From RUG11551 sp045586185 (lineage in GTDB: Bacteria; Planctomycetota; Planctomycetia; Pirellulales; Thermoguttaceae), in contig JAZMZV010000132.1 in assembly GCA_045586185.1 (NCBI GenBank), positions 1 through 64,000 on the forward strand: a stretch of 64,000 bases of DNA, written 5' to 3'. Under the pieces are notes generated by a model, which saw nothing but the letters and a program-made list of their open reading frames with translations, did no database searches and had not been told where the DNA came from. Shown in pieces: positions 18,719 through 28,800 of this stretch; within the stretch, counting starts at the first letter, position 1, and each line of letters starts with the position of its first letter. A program made the translations under genes and the position numbers.

Positions 18719-18789
18719 TGGGGAATAGTGTAACGGCAGCACCGCAGATTCTGGTTCTGTTAGTCGGGGTTCAAATCCCTGTTCCCCAG
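18719..18789 (+). tRNA. tRNA-Gln (anticodon CUG)
   Basis: A complete cloverleaf can be drawn: acceptor stem TGGGGAA/TTCCCCA with discriminator G, a D arm with a GTGT/GCAC stem, an anticodon stem GCAGA/TCTGT with loop TTCTGGT (anticodon CTG), and a T arm CGGGG/CCCTG with loop TTCAAAT. A U1-A72 pair is usual for glutamine tRNAs. No CCA is encoded. The gene has its own promoter and terminator. Confidence 0.93.
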
Positions 18790-18793
18790 CTTT

Positions 18794-18825
18794 AAGCCCT
18801 TGCAGACTCTCGCAGGGGCTTTTTT
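18794..18825 (+). terminator. Intrinsic terminator of tRNA-Gln
   Basis: AAGCCCTTGC pairs with GCAGGGGCTT around a short loop and is followed by a run of T. It starts five bases after the tRNA. Confidence 0.85.
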
Positions 18826-18887
18826 CATAATTAGACCTCTGCCATAACGGGCAATTACCAAGTTTTTCCCTTAACCTTGTAATTACC

Positions 18888-19583
18888 ATGACTTCTGATT
18901 CCGATTCCCCGTCCAACGCGGTCGACTTCAATCAGCCGACGCCGTCGTCCTTTTTAGAAGAACTCCGCAACCGAGAACAGATTGCCTGGGAACGTTTTAT
19001 TATGCTCTATGGACGGCTTATCAGCTTCTGGTGCTATCGCCGCGGCATTACAAACCGAGCCGTTCGGCAAGAGATCATCTACGACGTCTGCATTCGCGTC
19101 ATGGAATCCATCGATACCTTCCACAAGACCAAGCCAACCGACAAATTCCGCAACTGGCTGCACATCATTGTTGAAAATCACATTAACAATCTGCAAAGAA
19201 AACACCAAGCGGAACAGACTACCCACACAGGGTACAATCCGGATTCGCTTGATGTTGCCGACCCTCATTCTTCTGTTTTGGAGGCTCTTATTAAGCAGGA
19301 GCAGAAAGAACGAAGCGAGCTTTCAGCGTCTGATTTGGAAAACCTTAACGAAGACGCCATCTACTTTCAAGACCTCATGCGGGTTTTGGGAACTCATTTT
19401 TCCAAACGCGACATTGACATCTACTATCAGCTGACCTTTGAGCATAAAAAAGCAGTTCACGTAGCAGAGATGATGAATCTGACGCCGTCAAACGTTCGAC
19501 AGATTCGCAAGCGGATTAACACCTATCTGACAGAATATTTTGGCGAACTGAACGACCTTGACATGCCAGAAGAGGACGAGTAA
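18888..19583 (+). CDS. Sigma-70-family (ECF-like) RNA polymerase sigma factor
   Basis: A 231-residue sigma factor. Region 2 shows as AWERFIMLYGRLISFWCYRR, the helix ending in RVMESIDTF, and FRNWLHIIVENHINN. A 60-residue linker leads to region 4, with a helix-turn-helix near AVHVAEMMNLTPSNVRQIRK (about 192-211). It should direct polymerase to a set of target promoters. It lies 39 bases before a Ser/Thr kinase gene on the same strand; such sigma-kinase pairs are typical of planctomycetes, and the kinase probably controls the sigma factor. No anti-sigma factor is visible. Confidence 0.88.
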   Translation: MTSDSDSPSNAVDFNQPTPSSFLEELRNREQIAWERFIMLYGRLISFWCYRRGITNRAVRQEIIYDVCIRVMESIDTFHKTKPTDKFRNWLHIIVENHINNLQRKHQAEQTTHTGYNPDSLDVADPHSSVLEALIKQEQKERSELSASDLENLNEDAIYFQDLMRVLGTHFSKRDIDIYYQLTFEHKKAVHVAEMMNLTPSNVRQIRKRINTYLTEYFGELNDLDMPEEDE

Positions 19584-19622
19584 CGTTTTTCGAAACGCAA
19601 CTTATTTTAACCGCATACGATT

Positions 19623-21626
19623 GTGGACATCCCGGACGCCCTGCCGTTTCAGACTGAAGTCTCCAGCTTGATGCAAAAGCTGCATCAAGCCGCCGACAAC
19701 GACGCGCCGCTTCAAATGCCCTTGACGATTGGGCAGTACTGCCTGATTCGCTTTCTGGGGCGCGGAGGCATGGGAGACGTCTACGAAGCGGAGAATCTGG
19801 CTCTGAAACGTCGGGAAGCGATTAAATTCGTCCGTTCCAAACATATTCTCAATCCCCAGGCTATTGCCAGATTTCAGACGGAAATTGAATCGACGGCGAA
19901 GCTGCAGCATTCAAACGTCGTTTCCGTCTATAACGCCGGGCAGTACGAAGGGCGGCCATATATGGTCATGGAATATCTCGACGGGCAGACGGTTCATCAG
20001 TACGTTCGACGTCGAATCGAGTTGGGAAATCCGCTGTCGGTTGACGAAGCCGTTGAGATTGTTACTCAGGCGGCGCGCGGTCTTCAGTACGCTCACGAAA
20101 AAGGATTTATTCATCGAGACGTCAAGCCGGGAAACCTCTGGATCACGCCTGATAAAACCGTAAAAGTTTTGGATTTGGGTCTGGCGATTGCTATGGCGCG
20201 CGACGCTTCCGGCGTTCAAATTGTCGGAACGCCCGATTTTATGCCGCCTGAACAATGCTCTGAATTCGGTTCTGCTGACCCGAGATCGGATATTTACTCC
20301 CTTGGCTGTACGCTGTTTTATATTCTGACAGGAACCGTCCCCTTTGGCGGGAAAGATTTTTCTTCCTCGGAAAAGAAAATGGAAGCTCAACTCACGCGCA
20401 GCCTTCCGCCCTTGGCGCAATTCCGAAAGGGAATTCCCGCTCGCATTCAAAACGTATTAAATCGAATGACCGCAAAAGACGCGGCGAAGCGTTACTCTTC
20501 CATGACGGAAGTCATTGAGGCGCTGAAGCCGAAATCTTTTCGCAAGCCTTTATCCATGGCTGTCGTCGGAACGATTGCTCTTGTCTGCGTCGTCTCGTGG
20601 GCGTATAACTTCAAACCAACCAACTTGACCAATTCAGGCGACAATTCTGTCAACGTCTCAGTTCCAGCCGTCAAAACGGAAGCTCCGGTTCAAGACGTTA
20701 TCGCGCCATTTCCAGTTGGAAAGCAGGCGGGAGAAAAGCTCGTTCGCGTTGCGGACGGCGTTGAATACGTCTTTCGATGGTGTCCGCCGGGGTCGTTCCT
20801 CATGGGAAACGACGGCGTCGTCATTTCAAAAGACATGACGATTGAGCAGCTGATGGATATCTCAAAACGATATCGTCTGCTCTCTGACGAAGAGATTGCA
20901 GATTTTGATAAAAAGAATAAACGTCTGCTGGAAAAATACAACGATAATCCTGACTCGCCAATGAAAAGCGTTGAACAGAAAGCGCTTCTCAATGACCTGT
21001 ATCGCGAATTGACATGGAACCCGAAAGTCAATACAAATTCTACACCGCAAAAAGTTACTATCCCTCACGGCTTTTGGACGCTTGACTGCGAAGTAACTCA
21101 AAAGATGTGGTTTGCCGTCATGCCAAACAGTCCAGCGAACAACGCTATTCGCGCCTTGAACAACGCCGAAAACTCGTCGGTAAGAAACGTCAGTTGGCTG
21201 GACGCTCAGGAATTCTGCAAAGCGCTGTCCCAAAAGTTGAACGAAAATATCGAATTGCTTTCTGAAGAACAGTGGGAATACGCTTGCCGCGCCGGCGGCG
21301 AAGATTCTTCCGAGACTTGCGCTCAACAAGCGGTTTCTTTTGAAGATTTTCTAACCGTCCCTGCAATGGCGCGAAGCAAATCGCCCAATTCGTGGGGAAT
21401 ATACGACATGCCCGGCAACGTTAAAGAATGGTGCTCCAACGAGTATAAATCTCATGACGAACCTAAAACGCCTGCTGAGAATTCTCAACAGCCAATCAAA
21501 ACGATTCGTGGAGGCAGTTATCTGGAACAGATTAAAATTTCCGATTTTTGCAGCGTTCGCGACTACCTGCCTATCGACAAGCGCGACGTCAAAGTCGGAT
21601 TCCGCATTTGCGTCCAGAAAAAATAA
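19623..21626 (+). CDS. Ser/Thr protein kinase fused to a sulfatase-modifying-factor (FGE-like) domain
   Basis: A 667-residue transmembrane kinase starting with GTG. The cytoplasmic kinase domain (about 38-300) has the glycine loop GRGGMGDVYEA, the ATP-binding lysine K68 in EAIKF, HRDVKPGN with D166 catalytic, and DLGLA with D184 in place of the usual DFG. A transmembrane helix (about 311-333) follows. The C-terminal part (about 375-666) is a formylglycine-generating-enzyme-like/SUMF1-type fold: CPPGSFLMGND, EEQWEYACRAGG, YDMPGNVKEWC and IRGGSY. In such fusions this domain is thought to sense extracytoplasmic ligands rather than modify sulfatases. It is co-oriented with, and probably cotranscribed with, the sigma factor. 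Confidence 0.9.
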   Translation: MDIPDALPFQTEVSSLMQKLHQAADNDAPLQMPLTIGQYCLIRFLGRGGMGDVYEAENLALKRREAIKFVRSKHILNPQAIARFQTEIESTAKLQHSNVVSVYNAGQYEGRPYMVMEYLDGQTVHQYVRRRIELGNPLSVDEAVEIVTQAARGLQYAHEKGFIHRDVKPGNLWITPDKTVKVLDLGLAIAMARDASGVQIVGTPDFMPPEQCSEFGSADPRSDIYSLGCTLFYILTGTVPFGGKDFSSSEKKMEAQLTRSLPPLAQFRKGIPARIQNVLNRMTAKDAAKRYSSMTEVIEALKPKSFRKPLSMAVVGTIALVCVVSWAYNFKPTNLTNSGDNSVNVSVPAVKTEAPVQDVIAPFPVGKQAGEKLVRVADGVEYVFRWCPPGSFLMGNDGVVISKDMTIEQLMDISKRYRLLSDEEIADFDKKNKRLLEKYNDNPDSPMKSVEQKALLNDLYRELTWNPKVNTNSTPQKVTIPHGFWTLDCEVTQKMWFAVMPNSPANNAIRALNNAENSSVRNVSWLDAQEFCKALSQKLNENIELLSEEQWEYACRAGGEDSSETCAQQAVSFEDFLTVPAMARSKSPNSWGIYDMPGNVKEWCSNEYKSHDEPKTPAENSQQPIKTIRGGSYLEQIKISDFCSVRDYLPIDKRDVKVGFRICVQKK

Positions 21627-21656
21627 CGGCTCTGATTCTATTTTGAATCAGAACCG
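21627..21656. terminator. Shared hairpin between converging genes
   Basis: CGGCTCTGATTC pairs with GAATCAGAACCG (one mismatch) around a TATTTT loop, directly after the kinase stop codon and 43 bases from the end of the converging phosphatase gene. The T-run is weak on both sides. Probably a bidirectional terminator. Confidence 0.55.
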
Positions 21657-21698
21657 CATTTCAGAATATCTCGAAAAAAGCGAATTTTCTCAAAAACG

Positions 21699-22658
21699 CT
21701 ACGCGCCGACGGCGGCAATGGCGTCCAGGACGGCGGAATGAATCTTGCCGTTGGTCGCGCAGACGCCCCGGTTTTCCGCCAGCGTTCGTCCGTGAGTAAA
21801 GTCCAGCGGTTTGCCGTCCAGGTCGGTAACTCTTCCGCCCGCTTCCTGAAGCACGACCACGCCCGCGCACTGGTCCCAGATTTTCTCTTTGTAGTTGGGC
21901 ATTTTCGGAGAAATAAGTCGAAGCAGAATCTCCGCCCCGCCAGACGCCAAAACGCCGTATTTCACTTGAGAGTCTATACTTACGGGATCCGTCTGGATGT
22001 TGAGCTTTTCGACGATGTAGTCGATTTGCCCGACGTTGGTATGCCCCTTTTCGACCGACCGCAGAACGCGAGCCAGCGAAGCGTCGGAAACGTCCGAGAC
22101 ATGAATCGGCGTCAAGTCCGTTCCGCGCAGCGGGATGGAATACGCCCCTTCCCCCTGAGCGGCGAAATAGACCGTTCCATCTTGCCAGCACGGACAGCCC
22201 AAGGCGCCCAAGACCGGCTGTTTATCAATCGTCAAGCCAAGAGCAATCGCGTACTGCTGACGGCGCAGAAATCCCTTCGTTCCGTCAACCGGGTCGAGAA
22301 CCCAGTAGCGGTTTTCGTCGCCTTCGTCTCGACCGCGTTCAATCCACGAAGCAACAGACGACGTCGTTTCAGACGGTTCAAAACGCTGAACGAACCCCGT
22401 TACCTGTTCAAGCAATTTTTGTCCATTTTCTCCGGTAAAAACATCGTTTGATTCCTCGCCAACCAGGGCGTCGTTGGGATACTGTTCCACCAAACGGCGA
22501 GAAATCAGCGCCTGAATCGCCAAATCGCAGACCGTTACCGGGGACTTGTCGGCCTTTTCTACCGTAGTCGGGGTAACCATTTCCTGCTGAACCGCCAAAG
22601 CCAGCTTCGACGCCTCTTTGACAACGTCCACTACGAATTGTTTCATGTTATTTTCCAT
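21699..22658 (-). CDS. 3'(2'),5'-bisphosphate nucleotidase / inositol monophosphatase family
   Basis: A 319-residue Mg2+-dependent phosphatase. The sequence has EKADKSPVTVCDLAIQALI, VGEES, the metal-binding DPVDGTKGFLR, and the second metal site WDQCAGVVVLQEAGG. The wording of DPVDGTKGFLR and YAIALGL is closest to the HAL2/SAL1/CysQ branch, which removes the 3'-phosphate of PAP, a by-product of sulfate assimilation and sulfotransfer. An inositol-phosphatase role is the alternative. The length is usual for the family. ATG at 22658 is used; a second Met four codons in is also possible. Confidence 0.85.
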   Translation of the reverse strand: MENNMKQFVVDVVKEASKLALAVQQEMVTPTTVEKADKSPVTVCDLAIQALISRRLVEQYPNDALVGEESNDVFTGENGQKLLEQVTGFVQRFEPSETTSSVASWIERGRDEGDENRYWVLDPVDGTKGFLRRQQYAIALGLTIDKQPVLGALGCPCWQDGTVYFAAQGEGAYSIPLRGTDLTPIHVSDVSDASLARVLRSVEKGHTNVGQIDYIVEKLNIQTDPVSIDSQVKYGVLASGGAEILLRLISPKMPNYKEKIWDQCAGVVVLQEAGGRVTDLDGKPLDFTHGRTLAENRGVCATNGKIHSAVLDAIAAVGA

Positions 22659-22790
22659 AATATTGGATAAATCGGCAATTTAGTTAAAAAACTTAAAAGC
22701 TTGAGACGCTCAGACGCGTCGGGCGTCGTCAATCGCTTTATCGAATATTATACAGTATTTTTTAAAAACAGTCGATAAGATTATAAATAT

Positions 22791-22868
22791 ATGGAACAAA
22801 AACAAGCTGTTTTAACTCAAACAATCAGAACAAATATATCAGAGTTATTATTAAACGCTCCACAATAG
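22791..22868 (+). CDS. Possible 25-residue leader ORF before the giant gene
   Basis: ATG to TAG, 25 codons, beginning MEQKQAVLTQT and ending six bases before the ATG of the 3425-residue gene. No ribosome binding site is seen. It could be a short upstream ORF or chance; no similarity is recognised. Confidence 0.2.
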   Translation: MEQKQAVLTQTIRTNISELLLNAPQ

Positions 22869-22874
22869 ACCATT

Positions 22875-25800
22875 ATGCAAAAATCAAACTATCGCAATCT
22901 CTTGGGATTAGAAGAACTTTTGGGAACAACCAGCAAGGAGTCGGCGCGCAAGTCCGCGTCTAAACTGGAACGTTCGCTGTCTGCGGAGGCTTTGGAAAGC
23001 AGAGTTCTGCTTACCGTCGATTCAACGCTGATTGTAGACCCGGCAATCGCCATGGAGGCGTCTCAATCCATCGAAAGTACTTTCGAGTCGGTTTACAGTC
23101 CGTCGAGTTCTGAAAGCCATCAGGAGCCTGTCGAAACCATCAATGCCGGATCCAGAACTTTCACCTACGATTTCACGTTTGGAGCGAACACGTCAACAAC
23201 GCCGTACGAAATCAATCTCAGAGTCAAGTTTAACTCTGGAGTGATTGCGTCTGATAATTTTACCGCCAAAGTAGTTGATTCCAGCAACAACGTTATTGCA
23301 ACCGGCGTTATTGACGGCGACTCCATAAACTTTAACGGCATGATTCAATATGGAGGAACCCATGCAACGCTGGTTATTACTCGAACCGCCAACATTTCTG
23401 AAGCGCAGACCATTCGCCTCTACAAGTATCAATGCTCATTGAGCAAGATAGCGGAAGTTTCAACGCTCGCCGGAACGTTCGACAAAGCCGCCATTACAAC
23501 AACCAACTCATACTCGTTCACCATGGCAAAGGGGACTTACGGCAGCGTTCAGCTTTACGCTCCGGAAAGCCAAAACGTAGTAGTCGAACTGTATCGCGGG
23601 TCCTCCAAAATTGCAGAAGCGTCGTATGCGGGAGACGGCTACTATACGATTCCGTCATTTTGCAATCCCAGTTCAAGTTCCGGAACCATTACGTACCACG
23701 TCAAAGTAACAGGCGGATCAAACGTTCGAGCGGAATCCTACGAGCTGCAAGTCTCGCGCAACGGCGTTACAGAAACAGAAACAGACAACTCGATTGAGTC
23801 CGCGCTTGACATCGTCAACTCCAACGGGAAAATCTATGGAACTATTTCCGGAACCGCCAGCGAATTCACTCCCAGCGCCGTCAATACAACTCAAACGGCA
23901 AGTTCCGGATACGGTTCCGCCGTTGCCTACGATTCCGATTCCTGCATGCTGGTCGCGTCCACGCCCAAAGCGAGTTCATCTGCCGTGTACATGTACGTTC
24001 CCAACGCGACTGACGACGGCTGGACGCAAATCGGCTCTTGGGAAAAGCCGACTCAATGCGCTTCAAGCGGTCAATTTGGAGCGAGTCTGTCCATCAGCGG
24101 GAACTGGATTGTCGCCGGCGCGCCGACTGACACAGTCAACAGCGTTCAAACCGGTTCTGCGTACGTCTACAATACCAAGACGAAAACGACCCAGCGGCTG
24201 ACGGCGTCCAACGCGATTGTCGGCGCTCAGTTCGGATCCAACGTTTTGGTTTGCGACGACTGGCTGTTCGTCTCCGCCGCCTACGATCAGGGCGGTTCAA
24301 CGACTTCCGGCGCGGTATACGTTTATCGACTCAATAATTCCAACTCCTGGGAATTCGTTCAGAAGCTGGTCAGCGAAAGCTCCGTCAACTTCGCCCAGTT
24401 CGGCTACGCCATGGATTGCGACGGACAATCGCTGGTTATCGCGTCTCCGTACGAATCTTCAGATGGAACGCTGCAGGCGGACGGCATTGCGTTCGTTTAC
24501 GCTCTGCGCGGTTCCACGTGGACGCAAACGCAAACTCTGACGCTCGATTCGGTAGAATCCAAGCCGGGCAGCGCTTCTGTAGCGCCCAACGACATGCGCT
24601 TCGGGTTCAGCGTTTCCCTCGACAACGGCAGACTGGCAATCGGCTGTCCCGGATACATTAACGGGTATGTAAAAGGCATCGTTGGTCTGTATAAACAGGA
24701 CGAAACCGGTCAATGGAACTGGACGGACACGCTCTATGAGTCCGGCATGTTTGTCGGGAATTTTGGCTCTTCCGTAGATTTATCGGATACGCAGCTCGTT
24801 GTTGGCGCGCCGGGAATGGCGTGCTCTGTATACGTCATGGAATACTCCAGCGGGAATTCTTCCTGGACTGTTACAGGAACAATCGATTCCGAAGGCGTAA
24901 CAAATTTCGGCAGCCGCGTTTTGGCGGCTGGAAACAGAATCGTCTCCTGCTCTCCAGCAACCGGCAATACCGCCAGCCAGCTCATACAGTCCTATACAGG
25001 GCTGGGCGACGTCGATTATTACAGAGTCAAAATCACCAAACGTCTGGGAGAAGACGCTTCAATTATTTTATCGCCTTTGTACGGTCTTTCATTAAACAAC
25101 CTGGACGTCTGTTTAATGGACGAAAACGGCAATATTGTTTCTTATGAAAATCAGGACGGCAAAATCGTCAGCGCAATTACGTTCACGTCGTCAATCGGCG
25201 GGGCGTATTTAACCGGCTCCATCGAACTGCCGGACGGCTACGAAACCGGAACATACTATTTACGAATCGGAGCAGACGCCGGATCGTCGGGCGCGTATTC
25301 CCTGTCGGTGAGCAATATTACCAAGGACGCATTCAAAGCGCAGCTGGTTTCTCCGTCGGGAACGACGCCGATTTCCTCCATGCCCAGCGAGCTGATTTTC
25401 AAATTCAACGAGGTTATAGACTACTCTTCGCTGTCGTCGGCAACGCTCAACGTCAACAACATGAGCATCGCGCTGTCGTCAAGCGCATGCACGCTGGTAG
25501 ACGGTCAAACCATTGCCGTCAAAACAAGTTCGTTCTCAACCATGACGGGAACGCTGCAATGCGTTTTCTCCGGTTTGACGTCCTTGACCGGATCGAGCGT
25601 TTCTTCAGACGCGCTCAGCTTTACCGTCGATACAACGCCGCCGAGCCTGACAACGGCGTCACACTTCACCGTAGACGGAACGCTCGTTTCCGGTTCGCAA
25701 TTTACCGGGTCTGCCGTCTCCATTCCGCAGGGAAACGTTACAGAAGTTACGCTCGTTTTTTCTTCCGACATCAACCTGCCGGACAACGCTGCCGCAGTTA

Positions 25801-28800
25801 AACGCGGCGTTGCAATCGTCAATTCCGTTGGGACGTCGATTGACTTTGACCTGTCGCTCAATCTGGACGCTCACACCGTTGTTTTAACGATTGACCAACC
25901 GCTCGGAGACGACACGTACACAATTCAGCTGTCAGACGATTTCGTCGACATGGCGGGCAACAAACTCGCCGCCAACAGCGCCAACTGGAACTTCTTCGTC
26001 AATTCCACCAGTTCCATTTCCATTCCTGCAACAACGGCGTGCATGACGGACGGCTCTTTGATGTATCAGTCCAGCGTCAGCGGAGCGATTTCTCAAAACG
26101 GCGAAAAAGACGAATTCACCATTCGCATTGACAAAGGCAATATGTTCAGCGTCTACGTCGTCCCGCACAGTGGATCGACGCTCAAGCCGTCTGTTTTAAT
26201 TAAAAACGGGTCGTCAACTTCCGGCGAAGGAACGGCGTCTCGAAATGGCGGTCCAGCTTCCGTTGAAGGAATCATCGCCAGAAACGCTACAAATACAGAA
26301 TACACAATTACCGTTTCCGGCGCAGGCTCGACCACGGGCGGATACACTATTTACGTCGTTCTCAACGGCATGCTGGACATTTCACCCAGCATTATTAGCC
26401 CCAAAGAGTTGTCAAGCGGAACCGTTTGGCGCTCTCCGATTTTTGCGTCAGACAACACCTCGCGCACCATAAGCTATATTGCCAACGTTGTTGGGAATTC
26501 CATTTTTGCCAATACGAATTCCTACAACTTATATCAGGTTCAGGTTGCTGGAGGATCGTATCTTTCCCTGGCGCTCAATCCGGGAACTAACGCGGGCGCT
26601 CAGATTGGCGTTTATTCCGCTTCAGGCTGCGCCGCCAATACGCAAATTGCAGCAGGAACCGTTACCGAAAGCGGACTGATTGCCATCGACCCGATTTACA
26701 ACATCGGCGGCTCGACGGCAACGTATTATATTAAGGTCTCAAACGTTACCAGCGAATTCCAGCTGACGGCAATTCAAAACGGCGTTCTGGCAGACGCGAT
26801 TACCTCCGACAGTTTGTCGCAGTCAAGCGTTTTCAAGAACAACCTGGGACAGACGTACGTTTACGGTCATTCATCCTATTTGCCGGGAACGATTACCGAC
26901 GACGATTTGCAGTCGTTTGCTCAAACAAACTCTGCCGTCAGCGTCAGCATAGACGGCGACTGGGCGGCGGTCGGCTCACAAGCGTCCGGCGCTCAATACG
27001 GAACCGTTCAGATTTACAAGCGAACGAATAACGTCTGGACGTTGTACACAACGCTTTCCGGGTCTGATTTCTCTGCGGCGGGATTCGGGCAGTCCCTGTC
27101 GCTGAAAGGAAATCTCCTTGCCGTCGGCTCCCCGAACGCTTCCTACAAGCAAGTCGCCTGCGGGTCTGTTTTGCTGTTTTCATTCGACGCTGAAGACGGA
27201 ACCTGGACGAAGGCTCAAATTGTGTACCCGGAAAACTACGCTTCCAAAGAGGGCGTGTTGTTTGGAACGGAAGTCAGCCTGTCAGACGGCTGGCTGGCGG
27301 TCGGCGCGACAGACGATATATATAATGGCAGCGTCTGCGGAAGCGTCTACATGTATCAGATTACGGATAATTCCTCGAATCCCGCTGTCTTCGCTCAGCG
27401 ACTCGTGGCAGGAAAAGACAACAGCGTCAGCTCTCACGACGCCTCGGTCAGCGAAGCGTTTGGAGCGTCAATCGACATTGACGGCGACTGGATGATCGTC
27501 GGCGCGCCGCAGGATTTCATCTACAATACCGGCGCTGCGTTCCTTTATTATTACGACGGCGTTCACTGGGCGCAGTCCAACGTCATTTCTCCCGCTGCGC
27601 TGGAATACTCCGACGGCTTCGGCTCGCAAGTCGCCATTGACGGCGATACAATCGCCATCAGCGCTCCCAACCGGGCAAACGCTCAAGGGTCGGGAACGGT
27701 TTACCTGTATCAAATCAACGGATACGGGAAATCGCTCAAAACGCTCAACTCGATTACGTCACAAACTAACGGAGCGGTAAACTTCGGAAGCTCTCTGGAT
27801 TTTGCCGACAATCAACTGCTCGTTTCCGGCTGGAAAGATTCCCACATGGAACAGTCCAAAGTCTGGGTTTATTTGCTCAATTCCGATGGAACCACGACCC
27901 AGTACGCGTCCACGTCTCCATTCGGAGGTCAAACGATTGTCAGCGCGTCTCCCGCTTCCGGAGCGATTTTCGCGAAAATCGGGGAGAACGAAGCCAGCAT
28001 TCTCAACTCGCTGAGCGAAATTCAGTCGTTCGGCATTACCCTGGACAAAGCGGGAACCCTCTCCACTGCAATTATAGTCCCGTCCAGCCCGGCAATCGGC
28101 GAATTCACCAACAATCTCAGCGCGTCGATGTCGTTTACCAGCTCCGACGGAACGGCGTATTATTCAGACTCTACGTTCCCTGTCGGCGATTACGAAGCGG
28201 AAGTCAAAGCCGCCGCCAGCCGCTCTGGAGAATACATTTATTATTTAGGATACCCCAGAACAACTGCGCCAAACCTCGACGGCGCGTTTGAACTGACGGG
28301 CTTTGCCAATACGTTCAACAACCGGATTACCGCAGCTACAGCGACCATTGACCTGTCGTTTAACGCTCAAATCAAATTGGACGCGCTGCGCGCGGCGTTG
28401 TCGGCTGGCAAGATAACCATCAACGGCAAAGCGGTTGCATCCACAGGATACGAAATTCTGGACGGAAAGACTGTTCGTCTGACCGTTCCTTCCGGCGGAG
28501 GCGCAGTCGATGGCAAGTACAACGTCAAGATTGCTCAGGGAACAACCCTGACCGACACCGCCGGGCGCGCTCTTGACACGACAGAAGACGTTACGTTAAC
28601 GCTTCAAATCGATTCCGCTCACGAGGGCGCGCACGTTGACAACGTTTTAACGGGCATCGGTTCCAGAACGATTACTGTTACATTCAACGAAGCCCTGCTT
28701 TCCGCCCCGTCCATAGACGATTTGGCTCTGACCGGCGCGAAATGCGGAACCGTCAACATTGAAAGAATCTCCTATAGCGAATCCACAAAGAAGCTGAACA

